Positions 6,548 through 15,461 are shown, numbered from the stretch's first letter. The stretch: 25,922 nt of DNA from NZQO01 sp964639255 (GCA_964639255.1 CAZXDP010000038.1:1-25922), one strand, 5' to 3'. Numbers and translations are program-made. Notes: generated by a model from the sequence alone, not told the origin.

Positions 6548-9238
6548 ATGAAAAAAATTACATTATTAGTAACGCTTCTATGTAGCGCACTTACCTCGGC
6601 TCAAGAGGTGTTAATTACAGGTTACGTTGATGCTACCTGCTCCAACGCCGATGGCCGCGTGTTGGAATTGTATGTTAACGGCACGCTCGATTTAACAGGA
6701 TGGAAGGTACAGCGCCAATCTAACGGAGGGGGGTTCACCACCGATATCGACCTATCAACCTTTGGTACCATCGCAAATGATTATATTTACCTAACGAACA
6801 ATGCTGCTATTTTTACGGCGGAATTTAGCATTACGCAGAACATTTTGGAAACCGGCAGTATAAACTCGAACGGAGACGATGCGTTTCAAATTGTAGATGA
6901 TCAAGATGCTGTTATAGACCGTTTTGGAGAAGAAAACGTCGATGGTACCGGAACGGCCTGGGAGCATACCGATAGTTTTTATCTTCGCAACGATTTCGAA
7001 GCAGCAAATGGAGGAAGCTTCAACCCTTCAAACTGGACCTTCGCAGCCTTGGATGCCTTGGATGGCGAAGGGCTTTGCAATGCGGCTAATGCCTATAGTA
7101 CCTTGGTACCATTGGGGAGTTTTCAACCCACTGTATCGGTAGTGTCAGCAATAGAATTTGAGGAGGCGTATGCAGCGATTTCAGAAGACGGTACTGCCAT
7201 CACTATTCAAATTGAGATTTCTGAAGCGCCCACAGCTACGGCTACGGTTGACGTAGCACTACGTCCTGTAGGCACGGCTCAAGAAGGAATCCATTTTACC
7301 TTTTCTACGGCGCAAACAGTTACCTTTCCTGCTGGGAGCACTGCGAATAGAAGCGTAACGATTCCTCTGATAGATAATCTAAGTGACGATCCCGATTTAT
7401 TCTTCGTCGTAGAATTGGTCAATGCACAGGGCGCCTCTATAGGCGACGAGGATATATTTTCAGTATATATTCTAGATGACGATACAGAGGTACCTACTGG
7501 TAATACGGCACCTTTAGGGGTTGCCTATCTTTCCAGCTATTTGGTAGATAGCAACGGCACCGCCGAGATTACCGCCTACGATCCAGATACACAACGTCTG
7601 TTTGTAACCAATGAATCGCGTGTGGAGGTATTAGATTTTTCAGATCCGTCAAGCATCACTCCATTGGCGACCATTAATATAGCCGATTTTGGCGGTGAAG
7701 CCATACAGAGTATCGCGGTTAAAAACGGAATTGTAGCGGGCGCTGTTTCTGTAGACCCAAAAACCGACAATGGATTCGTTATACTTTCTGATGCCGATGG
7801 TAATAATCCCGTCCTGCTGCAAGTAGGAGCATTGCCCGATATGCTCACCTTCACACCGGACGGTTCAAAACTAGTAGTAGCCAATGAAGGTGAACCAAAC
7901 GATGACTATACTGTAGATCCCTTAGGTTCTATTTCCATAATTGATGTGAGTGGGGGGCTCATGGCTATTGACCAGGGAGATGTAACTACGCTGGATTTCA
8001 CCTCCTTTAATTCCCAAGAAGCAGCTTTAATTGCTGCAGGTGTTCGTATTTACGGTCCCGGGGCTAGTGTCGCACAAGATTTAGAGCCGGAATATATTGC
8101 TGTTTCGACCGATTCCCAAACGGCGTATGTTACCTTACAGGAAAACAATGCCTACGCAATAGTCGATCTAGTAGAAATGACCATAACCGATGTCTTGCCT
8201 TTCGGACTTAAAGACCATAGCTTACCTCAAAATTCCCTCGATGTATCCGATGAAACCGATTTTATCTTCAATGCTTCTTGGCCAGTGAAAGGAATGTATA
8301 TGCCAGATGCGATTGCCTATTATGAAGTAAACGGAACAGCTTATGTGGTAACCGCTAATGAAGGCGATGCAAGAGAATACGATACCTACGAAGAAGAGCG
8401 AAAAATAGACGACTCAGATTACGTATTAGATCCTGCTGTATTTTCCGATATAGATATTCTCGAATTGGAGAGCAACCTAGGAGAAATAGCCGTAACAAAT
8501 GCTTCTGGTGATATCAATATGGACGGACTTTTCGAGGAAATTCATATTTTTGGTGGGAGGTCCTTCAGTATATTTGAAGCCAATACGGCTACATTGCTCT
8601 ACGATAGTGGAAATGACTTTGAGGTTATCACCGCGGCCGATCCTATATACGGCGCTATTTTTAACGCTAGCAATAGTAATAACAACTTAAAAAACCGAAG
8701 TGATAATAAGGGGCCAGAGCCTGAAGGCGTAATCGTGGAAGAAATCAACGGTTCCCACTACGCATTTGTACTTTTAGAGCGTATTGGGGGGATTATGATT
8801 TATGATGTAAGCAATCCCGCGAGCCCTCAGTTTTTACAGTATGTCAATAATCGAGATGCCACGCCAGGAGGGGACGAGATGGGAGATCTAGGTCCCGAAG
8901 GAATAGTGTATGTCCCCATTGAAGAGAGTCCTAATGGAAAAGCGCTCTTAGTAGTAGCGAACGAGGTAAGCGCCACCCTAAGCGTTTATACTATGGAAAA
9001 TGTTATTCTCTCAACGCCAAGCATAACTTCTCCCAAAGACAGTTTTACGATGTATCCTAATCCGGCACAAAACACCCTTTATTTTGGTACCCCCGATACC
9101 TACACTCTCTACGATAATTTGGGAAGGCTTGTCGTAAAAAAAGCGAATGCCGCCACAATCGATATTACCTCTCTGTCATCGGGAATGTATTTTGTACAAA
9201 ATACCGCAGGCACTGTTCAAAAATTGTTGGTAGATTAA
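6548..9238 (+). CDS. Secreted multidomain protein: lamin-tail, Calx-beta, choice-of-anchor I, T9SS tail
   Basis: The 896-residue protein has a signal peptide (about 1-18, ending in T-S-A-Q) for Sec export. Residues about 20-175 resemble a lamin-tail domain (R-V-L-E-L-Y-V-N-G-T, then L-T-G-W-K-V). About 195-305 form a Calx-beta domain (A-I-S-E-D-G-T, G-I-H-F-T-F, V-T-F-P-A-G, E-L-V-N-A-Q-G, I-L-D-D-D). About 320-825 match the choice-of-anchor I region, a propeller-like repeat with A-Y-D-P-D-T-Q-R-L-F-V-T-N, S-I-A-V-K-N-G, F-T-P-D-G-S-K-L-V-V-A-N-E-G-E-P and G-P-E-G-I-V-Y-V-P. The last 70 residues (M-Y-P-N-P-A-Q-N, S-L-S-S-G-M-Y-F-V-Q) are a type A T9SS sorting domain, so it is exported through the outer membrane and probably surface-attached. 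D/E-rich loops suggest calcium binding. Enzymatic activity is unknown. It is monocistronic with its own terminator. Confidence 0.92.
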   Translation: MKKITLLVTLLCSALTSAQEVLITGYVDATCSNADGRVLELYVNGTLDLTGWKVQRQSNGGGFTTDIDLSTFGTIANDYIYLTNNAAIFTAEFSITQNILETGSINSNGDDAFQIVDDQDAVIDRFGEENVDGTGTAWEHTDSFYLRNDFEAANGGSFNPSNWTFAALDALDGEGLCNAANAYSTLVPLGSFQPTVSVVSAIEFEEAYAAISEDGTAITIQIEISEAPTATATVDVALRPVGTAQEGIHFTFSTAQTVTFPAGSTANRSVTIPLIDNLSDDPDLFFVVELVNAQGASIGDEDIFSVYILDDDTEVPTGNTAPLGVAYLSSYLVDSNGTAEITAYDPDTQRLFVTNESRVEVLDFSDPSSITPLATINIADFGGEAIQSIAVKNGIVAGAVSVDPKTDNGFVILSDADGNNPVLLQVGALPDMLTFTPDGSKLVVANEGEPNDDYTVDPLGSISIIDVSGGLMAIDQGDVTTLDFTSFNSQEAALIAAGVRIYGPGASVAQDLEPEYIAVSTDSQTAYVTLQENNAYAIVDLVEMTITDVLPFGLKDHSLPQNSLDVSDETDFIFNASWPVKGMYMPDAIAYYEVNGTAYVVTANEGDAREYDTYEEERKIDDSDYVLDPAVFSDIDILELESNLGEIAVTNASGDINMDGLFEEIHIFGGRSFSIFEANTATLLYDSGNDFEVITAADPIYGAIFNASNSNNNLKNRSDNKGPEPEGVIVEEINGSHYAFVLLERIGGIMIYDVSNPASPQFLQYVNNRDATPGGDEMGDLGPEGIVYVPIEESPNGKALLVVANEVSATLSVYTMENVILSTPSITSPKDSFTMYPNPAQNTLYFGTPDTYTLYDNLGRLVVKKANAATIDITSLSSGMYFVQNTAGTVQKLLVD

Positions 9239-9261
9239 CAATTCCATAAAAACCCGTGTTC

Positions 9262-9297
9262 AAAAAACCATTCTCGAATTATCGAGGATGGTTTTTA
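9262..9297 (+). terminator. Intrinsic terminator after the T9SS cargo gene
   Basis: Bases 9267-9277 (ACCATTCTCGA) pair with 9282-9292 (TCGAGGATGGT): 11 pairs including one G-T wobble, closing a 4-base ATTA loop. A run of A precedes the stem and TTTTTATTTTAT follows it. It begins about 25 bases after the stop at 9238 and lies before the menA promoter, so it insulates the menaquinone operon. Confidence 0.88.
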
Positions 9298-9307
9298 TTT
9301 TATCCCG

Positions 9308-9315
9308 TATTTTTG
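9308..9315 (+). promoter_or_regulatory. -7 element of the menA operon
   Basis: TATTTTTG is an exact TAnnTTTG match just downstream of the terminator. It would give a leader of about a dozen bases to the ATG at 9334. The -33 region overlaps the terminator stem and shows no clear TTG. Confidence 0.45.
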
Positions 9316-9333
9316 CACCGAAATTTCCGAAGT

Positions 9334-10248
9334 ATGAAAAAACTGCGCGCTTGGATTTCTGCGGCTCGCTTACGAACGCTCCCGCTTTCCGCCTCAGGCA
9401 TTATAACAGCAAGTGCCGCTGCGTTGGCTGCGAATCAATTTTCGGTTTCCATATTTATCCTAGCCATTCTAACAACCCTTGGATTCCAAGTGCTCTCCAA
9501 TTTCGCTAACGATTATGGCGACGGTGTAAAGGGTACCGATACGGCGGGCAGGGTAGGACCTGCACGTGCCATGCAGAGCGGACTTCTCACAGCGCGTGAA
9601 CTCAAGATAGGGATGGCAATAACCGCCATAGGCACCCTTGTGGTAGCGAGCCTACTTATTTTTATCTCCTTCGGGAAGGATAATTTTTTATTGTCCTTTC
9701 TGTTTTTCAACCTTGGAATCGCCGCCATTGTTGCGGCTATAACCTATACGGTGGGAAAACACGCCTATGGGTATAGGGCCCTGGGCGATGTGTTCGTTTT
9801 TTTATTTTTCGGACTCGTAGGCGTGGTAGGCTGCTATTTTCTTTATACGCAGCATTTGGGAGACTTTATTTGGCTTCCCGCTATGACCATCGGGCTATTA
9901 AGTGCTGCCGTGCTTAACCTTAACAATATGCGTGATAGAATTGCAGATGCCAAGGTGAACAAAAACACATTGGCAGTGGTTTTGGGCGAGAACGTAGTGA
10001 AAATATACCATGCGTTCTTAATCGTAGGAGCTTTTCTATCGGCGTTGTTCTATTTGCTGTTCACGCCTATGGGAGGCTTGCAATTTCTTCCCTTACTGGC
10101 TTTTCTGCCACTCTTCATAAACATCCGTAACGTTTATACAACTACAGCTCCTGCGCTTTTGGATCCCGAATTGAGAAAAGTGGCTCTCAGCACATTCTTG
10201 TTTTCATTGCTGCTATTTGCGGTTGTGTACTTTTCAAAGTATCTTTAA
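9334..10248 (+). CDS. menA: 1,4-dihydroxy-2-naphthoate polyprenyltransferase
   Basis: MenA attaches the polyprenyl chain to 1,4-dihydroxy-2-naphthoate in the inner membrane, giving demethylmenaquinone. From the ATG at 9334 it has 304 residues, the usual size, and about eight to nine hydrophobic helices. The first prenyl-diphosphate/Mg site is N-F-A-N-D-Y-G-D-G-V-K-G-T-D (56-69), followed by G-P-A-R-A-M-Q-S-G (75-83). The second Asp-rich loop is M-R-D-R-I-A-D-A-K-V-N-K-N-T-L-A (199-214). The frame is open upstream to 9256, but that part lies in the terminator and promoter, so 9334 is chosen; its M-K-K-L-R-A-W-I-x-A-A-R-L-R-T-L-P is the normal start of the family. It is the first gene of a five-gene run. 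Confidence 0.95.
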   Translation: MKKLRAWISAARLRTLPLSASGIITASAAALAANQFSVSIFILAILTTLGFQVLSNFANDYGDGVKGTDTAGRVGPARAMQSGLLTARELKIGMAITAIGTLVVASLLIFISFGKDNFLLSFLFFNLGIAAIVAAITYTVGKHAYGYRALGDVFVFLFFGLVGVVGCYFLYTQHLGDFIWLPAMTIGLLSAAVLNLNNMRDRIADAKVNKNTLAVVLGENVVKIYHAFLIVGAFLSALFYLLFTPMGGLQFLPLLAFLPLFINIRNVYTTTAPALLDPELRKVALSTFLFSLLLFAVVYFSKYL

Positions 10249-10266
10249 GGAAAAACAGCACAGATT

Positions 10267-10947
10267 ATGAAAATAACTTTTTACGGTCAAAATACCCTTG
10301 CTATCGAAGTGGGCGGAAAGCATATTTTAGTAGATCCCTTTATTACGGGTAACGATCTTTCTAAGGATAAAGTAGACATCCACAACTTAAAAGCCGATTA
10401 TATTTTGCTTACACACGCGCACCAAGATCATATCTTGGATGCCGAGGCAATTGCCAAAAATACCGGTGCCATGATTGTTAGCAATTATGAAATTGCAACC
10501 CATTATGAAGAGAAGGGGTTTGAGGTGCATCCTATGAACCACGGTGGCGGATGGCAGTTCGATTTTGGTTATGTAAAGTACGTGAACGCCATACATACCA
10601 GTTCCTTCCCAGATGGCAGCTATGGGGGCCAGCCCGGAGGATTCGTCATAAAGGGCGAGCACAAAAATATCTATATCGCAGGCGATACCGCATTGACAAT
10701 GGATATGAAACTTATACCCTTGCACACCAAGTTAGACTTGGCGATTTTACCTATTGGCGATAACTTTACCATGGGTGTGGACGACGCCATTATGGCGAGC
10801 GATTTTGTAGAATGCGACAAGGTATTGGGAGTGCACTACGATACGTTTGGCTACATTGAAATAGACCACGAGGAAGCGAAAAGAAAATTTTACGATGCCG
10901 GTAAAGACCTCATGTTGCTCGATATTGGGGAGAGCATAGCGCTTTAG
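10267..10947 (+). CDS. UPF0173-type metal-dependent hydrolase (metallo-beta-lactamase fold)
   Basis: A 226-residue soluble protein of the metallo-beta-lactamase superfamily. It begins with the strand-rich K-I-T-F-Y-G-Q-N-T-L-A-I-E-V, the L-V-D-P-F turn and the metal motif HAHQDH (50-55). Further likely ligands are His110 in A-I-H-T, Asp140 in A-G-D-T-A and His190 in G-V-H-Y. This short form lacking extra domains is the UPF0173/YtkL type. Its substrate is unknown. It lies 18 bases after menA and 22 before menC. I recall this hydrolase recurring in men clusters of Bacteroidota, which would suggest a thioesterase-like or housekeeping function in the pathway; that is inference. Confidence 0.9.
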   Translation: MKITFYGQNTLAIEVGGKHILVDPFITGNDLSKDKVDIHNLKADYILLTHAHQDHILDAEAIAKNTGAMIVSNYEIATHYEEKGFEVHPMNHGGGWQFDFGYVKYVNAIHTSSFPDGSYGGQPGGFVIKGEHKNIYIAGDTALTMDMKLIPLHTKLDLAILPIGDNFTMGVDDAIMASDFVECDKVLGVHYDTFGYIEIDHEEAKRKFYDAGKDLMLLDIGESIAL

Positions 10948-10969
10948 CAAATCATTTTATTCCACACGC

Positions 10970-12022
10970 TTGAAAGCTCGCTACCAGAAGCACATACTTC
11001 AATTTAAACGTCCCAGCGGAACCTCTAGGGGTGTCTTACAGCAAAAGGAAACTTGGTTCCTTATCCTTGAAAACCATCAAGGGAAGATAGGGTATGGCGA
11101 ATGTGGTCTGTTGCGCGGACTTAGTATGGACGATGTGCCACAGTATGAGGAAAAGTTGAAATGGACCTGCCGGCACATCCATCTGGGCGAAAATGCCTTG
11201 TACGAGGCGCTCGCCGCGTTTCCCTCCATTCAAATCGGGGTGGAAATGGCCTTCCGTTCGTTAGAAGCTTCTGATTCCTTTCAACTATTCCCTTCTGAAT
11301 TTTCCCACGGAAAGCAGGGCATACCCATCAACGGACTTATTTGGATGGGCGATAAAGCTTTTATGCGTCAGCAAATTTCAGAAAAGATCGCAGCCGGTTT
11401 CAATTGTATTAAGATGAAGATTGGCGCAATCGATTTTGATACTGAATGGGATTTGCTGAAGGCCATCCGTAACGAGTTTTCCCCAGCCGATATCGAACTT
11501 CGCGTCGATGCCAACGGCGCATTTTCACTTTCCGAGGCTACTGAAAAATTGAAGAGGTTATCTCAACTAAATCTGCACTCCATAGAACAACCCATAGCTC
11601 CAGGTCAATGGGAAGAAATGGCGTCGCTCTGCGCCAATACGCCCGTGCCCATCGCTTTGGATGAAGAGCTAATTGGTGTAGTTGCTTCCGAAGAAAAAAA
11701 GCGGCTGCTCGAGCAAATAAAACCTCAATATATTATTTTGAAGCCGAGCCTTATCGGCGGTTTTCGAGGAGGTGAGGAGTGGATACAATTGGCAAATTCC
11801 CAAGATATTGGTTGGTGGATTACTTCTGCCCTCGAAAGCAACATAGGTTTAAATGCTATTTCGCAATATACGTATATAAAAAATAGTAAATTGCCGCAAG
11901 GTTTGGGTACCGGCAGTCTCTATACCAATAATATTCCCTCGCCGTTAACGGTTCGGGACGGACGTATTTATTATAGCGACACAGAACCTTGGCAACTGGA
12001 CGTCCTATCCTTTTCAAATTAA
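10970..12022 (+). CDS. menC: o-Succinylbenzoate synthase (TTG start)
   Basis: MenC dehydrates SHCHC to o-succinylbenzoate in the cytosol. The 350-residue protein is an enolase-superfamily member with a capping domain (about 1-105) and a barrel. Catalytic residues are visible: K-M-K (148-150), the metal ligands Asp180 in V-D-A-N, Glu206 in I-E-Q-P and Asp231 in D-E-E, and Lys258 in L-K-P-S. The reading frame offers only a TTG at 10970 ahead of the conserved start K-A-R-Y-Q-K-H-I-L-Q-F-K-R-P-S-G-T-S-R-G; the family begins exactly here, so TTG is the likely start codon. It sits between the hydrolase and the CPBP gene, spaced by 5 bases from the latter. Confidence 0.94.
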   Translation: MKARYQKHILQFKRPSGTSRGVLQQKETWFLILENHQGKIGYGECGLLRGLSMDDVPQYEEKLKWTCRHIHLGENALYEALAAFPSIQIGVEMAFRSLEASDSFQLFPSEFSHGKQGIPINGLIWMGDKAFMRQQISEKIAAGFNCIKMKIGAIDFDTEWDLLKAIRNEFSPADIELRVDANGAFSLSEATEKLKRLSQLNLHSIEQPIAPGQWEEMASLCANTPVPIALDEELIGVVASEEKKRLLEQIKPQYIILKPSLIGGFRGGEEWIQLANSQDIGWWITSALESNIGLNAISQYTYIKNSKLPQGLGTGSLYTNNIPSPLTVRDGRIYYSDTEPWQLDVLSFSN

Positions 12023-12027
12023 CTTAT

Positions 12028-12987
12028 ATGTACATAAAACAAGCATTTCATTATTTGCACGATTGGTGGCGGTACGTCATTGGCGTCGTGGTCATTTTCT
12101 TGGCGTCGCAACTGGGCGCTATCCCATTCGCACTTATCGCCGGCTTTAAGTTGCTGAGCGAAGGCGGAGATTTAAACGCCTTGGAAGATCCGGCTAAATT
12201 AATGACAGTGTTAGATGCGAATCTTACCTTGTTCTTAATGCTCTTGAGCTTCGCCATTGGTCTGGTAGCGGTAGTTATAATTGTGAAATATTTACACAAA
12301 CAACCATTTACCACCTTAACCACCTCCCGAAAAAGAACCGATTGGGGAAGAATTTGGTTTGCCTTTGGGCTTATCTCGATAGTAACCATTGTACTTACAT
12401 TGATAGACTATTTTACCAATCCCGACGATTACATCGTGCAATTCCAATGGGGACCTTTTTTGATCTTGGCAGTGATTTCCGTGGTAATGATCCCTTTGCA
12501 GACCAGCTTTGAGGAATATTTATTTCGCGGCTACTTAATGCAAGGCTTGGGAACTATCGCCAAAAACCGTTGGGTGCCGCTTGTGGTCACTTCGGTGGTA
12601 TTTGGTGGACTTCATTTTTTCAATCCTGAAGTAGAGAAACTGGGCAATATCATAATGGTCTATTATATTGGAACAGGTTTCCTGTTGGGCATAATTACCC
12701 TAATGGATGAAGGAATGGAACTTGCCCTGGGCTTCCACGCAGGCAATAATTTAATCGCAGCCTTATTGGTAACAGCAGATTGGACTGTCTTTCAAACCAA
12801 TTCCATCTTTAAAGATATATCGAACCCAACTGCCGGGGTAGACGTATTGGTTCCCGTCTTGGTAATGTACCCTATTTTCATCGCAATTTTCGCTTGGCGT
12901 TATAAATGGAGCCATTGGAAGGAGAAACTATTGGGTACGGTGGAGGAGCCACCTGTAGCTACTGAAGAGGTTCCGGTAATCGAGTAA
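12028..12987 (+). CDS. CPBP family intramembrane glutamic endopeptidase
   Basis: From the ATG at 12028 it is a 319-residue membrane protein with about eight hydrophobic segments. The CPBP (CAAX protease and bacteriocin-processing) motifs are intact: F-E-E-Y-L-F-R-G-Y (161-169, giving the E-E...R motif), G-G-L-H-F-F-N (193-199) and G-F-H-A-G-N-N (235-241). Members are Rce1-like intramembrane proteases or act as membrane scaffolds; the substrate here is unknown. The C-terminal 25 residues are rich in E, P and V and probably form a cytosolic tail. It starts 5 bases after menC and ends 5 bases before menE, so it is firmly embedded in the operon. A start at 11989 would overlap menC by 34 bases and is less likely. 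Confidence 0.92.
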   Translation: MYIKQAFHYLHDWWRYVIGVVVIFLASQLGAIPFALIAGFKLLSEGGDLNALEDPAKLMTVLDANLTLFLMLLSFAIGLVAVVIIVKYLHKQPFTTLTTSRKRTDWGRIWFAFGLISIVTIVLTLIDYFTNPDDYIVQFQWGPFLILAVISVVMIPLQTSFEEYLFRGYLMQGLGTIAKNRWVPLVVTSVVFGGLHFFNPEVEKLGNIIMVYYIGTGFLLGIITLMDEGMELALGFHAGNNLIAALLVTADWTVFQTNSIFKDISNPTAGVDVLVPVLVMYPIFIAIFAWRYKWSHWKEKLLGTVEEPPVATEEVPVIE

Positions 12988-12992
12988 CATGT

Positions 12993-14075
12993 ATGCCACA
13001 GTCCACCTCACAACTGTTGCATGAAGCATTTACCTTCAACGGACTCGAATACGGGTCGGTCGAAGAGTTGTTACAGTTCGCCCAAAAATTACAAAAGGAG
13101 GGAGATGACTATGAAGTGCACATCGGTGAGTTTATAACGGAATGGTTGGGGCCCTCGCCCACGATGCTTGTCCATACGTCGGGCTCTACCGGCAAACCAA
13201 AAAAAATAGCCCTTTCGAAGGCATCGATGGTACAGAGCGCCAAGGCTACTGCTACTTATTTTAAACTGGGCGTAGGCACTTCCGCACTGCTATGCCTGCC
13301 TGCCAATTTTATTGCGGGAAAAATGATGCTGGCGCGCGCCATGGTACTGGGTTGGCAACTGCACGTGGTAGCGCCCGAAAGGGATGCTCTTACCCAATAT
13401 GATAACGATTATGATTTTGTGGCCATGGTGCCCTATCAGGTACACCATTCGTTGCCAGCACTAAAAAAGGTGAAAAAGCTCATTATTGGGGGCGGCCCCA
13501 TTACTGCTGCGTTGGAGGAGAAACTGCAACAGGTTCCCACAGAGGTTTTTGCTACCTATGGGATGACCGAGACGATTACACATATTGCGGTAAGGAGGCT
13601 TAACGGTATGGCCCGCACCAAAGAGTTTTCAGCATTACCCTCGGTTCGGTTTTTTACTGATGATCGCGGCTGCTTAGTGATTCACGCGCCAGGTATCGTG
13701 GAAGATAAAATTATAACAAACGACCTCGTGGAACTGCATTCGCCCACGTCCTTTACTTGGCTTGGCAGGTTCGACAATGTAATTAATAGCGGCGGTATCA
13801 AGGTATATCCAGAAACGGTGGAACAGGCGCTAGCGCCGTTTGTTTCGTTTCCCTTCATCGTAGCTTCTGAACCCGACGAAGCTCTGGGTGAGCGCATCAT
13901 TTTGATATTGGAGAAAATGGATGATTCTGTTATCCCAAATTTTTCTGAAGCTTTTAGCGTCCTTCAACCTTACGAGAAGCCCAAGCGCATCTACACAGTT
14001 TCTCGCTTTCCGTATACCGAGACAGGCAAGGTAAAGCGTCACGATGTGATCAAAATGTTAAGGAAATACAAATAA
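12993..14075 (+). CDS. menE: o-Succinylbenzoate--CoA ligase
   Basis: MenE activates o-succinylbenzoate with ATP and CoA for the ring-closing MenB step. The 360-residue AMP-forming ligase carries the phosphate-binding loop HTSGSTGKPKK (61-71), Y-G-M-T-E-T (189-194), the hinge G-R-F-D-N-V-I-N-S-G-G-I-K (258-270) and the C-terminal adenylation lysine in T-E-T-G-K-V-K-R (Lys346). It is shorter than the usual 450-500 residues at the N-terminus, as is common for Bacteroidota MenE, so the N-terminal subdomain is reduced. It is the last men gene here, separated by 5 bases from the CPBP gene. menB, menD and menF are not in the window. Confidence 0.93.
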   Translation: MPQSTSQLLHEAFTFNGLEYGSVEELLQFAQKLQKEGDDYEVHIGEFITEWLGPSPTMLVHTSGSTGKPKKIALSKASMVQSAKATATYFKLGVGTSALLCLPANFIAGKMMLARAMVLGWQLHVVAPERDALTQYDNDYDFVAMVPYQVHHSLPALKKVKKLIIGGGPITAALEEKLQQVPTEVFATYGMTETITHIAVRRLNGMARTKEFSALPSVRFFTDDRGCLVIHAPGIVEDKIITNDLVELHSPTSFTWLGRFDNVINSGGIKVYPETVEQALAPFVSFPFIVASEPDEALGERIILILEKMDDSVIPNFSEAFSVLQPYEKPKRIYTVSRFPYTETGKVKRHDVIKMLRKYK

Positions 14076-14099
14076 AATTTCATTTTTCTGATGGATTAG

Positions 14100-14107
14100 T
14101 ACCTTTA
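14100..14107 (+). promoter_or_regulatory. Possible -7 element of the M24 peptidase gene
   Basis: TACCTTTA differs from TAnnTTTG in the last base. It would start transcription about 2 bases before the ATG at 14116 or 14 before the ATG at 14128, which slightly favours the second. No -33 TTG is evident, so confidence is low. Confidence 0.25.
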
Positions 14108-14115
14108 ACCGTAAA

Positions 14116-15444
14116 ATGATAACTCTTATGCGAATCTCTATTTTCCTCTTGTTATTCTGTTGTACCCTCAACGTACAATCGCAAATCTTACCCGAGCGCG
14201 ACCGTGCCCAGCTAAAAGATGAAATTTTGGCCGACCGTTTCAACAACTTGTTACCGTCCCTAATGGATAGGGCAGATATCGATATGTGGTTGGTGATATC
14301 AAGGGAATATAACGAAGATCCCGTAATGCGTACGATGTTGCCCGCCCTTTGGCTTAACGCCCGCCGTCGCACGATTTTGGTGTTTTATAGAGATAAGGCA
14401 AATAATACCATTGAAAAATTGGCGGTTGCACGGTACGATGTAGGAGAGAATATTTCGTCGGCTTGGGACAAGGAAAAACAGCCCGATCAATGGGCGCGGC
14501 TTGTAGAGATTATCGAGGAGCGCGATCCCAAGAAAATTGGGATCAATACTTCAGAATACTTCGGAATTGCCGACGGTCTGGTAAAAACCGATTACGAAGC
14601 ACTAAAGCAAGCGCTTCCGAAGAAGTATGAGGATCGATTGGTTTCCGCAGAAAAACTGGCCATTGGTTGGATAGAGACCCGAACCGAAAAAGAGATGGAA
14701 CTGTATAATACCTTGGTATCCGTAACGCACGGCATCATCGATGAAGCTTTTTCATCGAAGGTGATTACACCGGGTGTTACCACTACCGATGATGTGGTTT
14801 GGTTTATGCGACAAAAAGTAACCGATATGGGCCTGGAAACTTGGTTTCACCCAACTGTCGACGTGCAACGCAGCAACGAAGCGCTTAAAAGCCATATAGA
14901 ATCTTTTAGCAAGGCCAAGAAAGACGAGGTGATACAGCGTGGAGATTTGCTGCACTGCGATTTCGGTATCACATATATTGGCTTAAATACCGATTGCCAA
15001 CAGCATGCCTATGTGCTTAAAGAAGGGGAGAACGATGTGCCTCAATTTCTACAGGACGCCTTCGAGAAGGGAAATCGCGTACAGGATATTTTGACCAGCA
15101 ATTATAAAGCGGGCGATACCGGAAACGAAATTTTATTGGCTTCCCTAGCTGAGGCTAAGGAAGAGGGCCTACGGCCTTCCATTTATACCCATCCCTTGGG
15201 TACCTATGGCCATAGCGCCGGGCCCACTATAGGTATGTGGGATTCGCAAGGTGGGGTTCCCGTAAATGGCGACTATCCACTGTATCCCAACACCGTATAC
15301 GCCATCGAGCTCAATACCACGGTGGCCATTCCAGAATGGGACAAAGATATTCGAATCATGCTTGAAGAGGCGGGCTATTATGGTGAAAATGGATTCCGCT
15401 ACGTGAATGGTAGGCAGGATAAAATAAAGCCCATTAAGCCTTAG
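14116..15444 (+). CDS. Secreted M24-family metallopeptidase (Xaa-Pro aminopeptidase-like)
   Basis: The 442-residue protein carries a signal peptide (about 1-23, hydrophobic core then N-V-Q-S-Q), so it is exported to the periplasm or beyond. Residues about 185-430 form the M24 pita-bread fold with candidate metal ligands Asp282 (H-C-D-F-G), Asp293 (N-T-D-C), His359 or His366 (Y-T-H-P-L-G-T-Y-G-H), Glu398 (A-I-E-L-N) and Glu417/418 (M-L-E-E-A-G). This is consistent with a two-metal aminopeptidase cleaving at Xaa-Pro bonds. The N-terminal domain (about 30-180) is creatinase-like. The start is either 14116 or the ATG four codons on (14128); both give a usable signal peptide. It follows menE by 40 bases and may be read through from the operon. 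Confidence 0.9.
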   Translation: MITLMRISIFLLLFCCTLNVQSQILPERDRAQLKDEILADRFNNLLPSLMDRADIDMWLVISREYNEDPVMRTMLPALWLNARRRTILVFYRDKANNTIEKLAVARYDVGENISSAWDKEKQPDQWARLVEIIEERDPKKIGINTSEYFGIADGLVKTDYEALKQALPKKYEDRLVSAEKLAIGWIETRTEKEMELYNTLVSVTHGIIDEAFSSKVITPGVTTTDDVVWFMRQKVTDMGLETWFHPTVDVQRSNEALKSHIESFSKAKKDEVIQRGDLLHCDFGITYIGLNTDCQQHAYVLKEGENDVPQFLQDAFEKGNRVQDILTSNYKAGDTGNEILLASLAEAKEEGLRPSIYTHPLGTYGHSAGPTIGMWDSQGGVPVNGDYPLYPNTVYAIELNTTVAIPEWDKDIRIMLEEAGYYGENGFRYVNGRQDKIKPIKP

Positions 15445-15461
15445 GTTGAGCAATACTATCA

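Noticed and set aside
12989..12991. ATG four bases before the chosen menE start
   Set aside because: It is in a different frame and does not lead into the MenE sequence.
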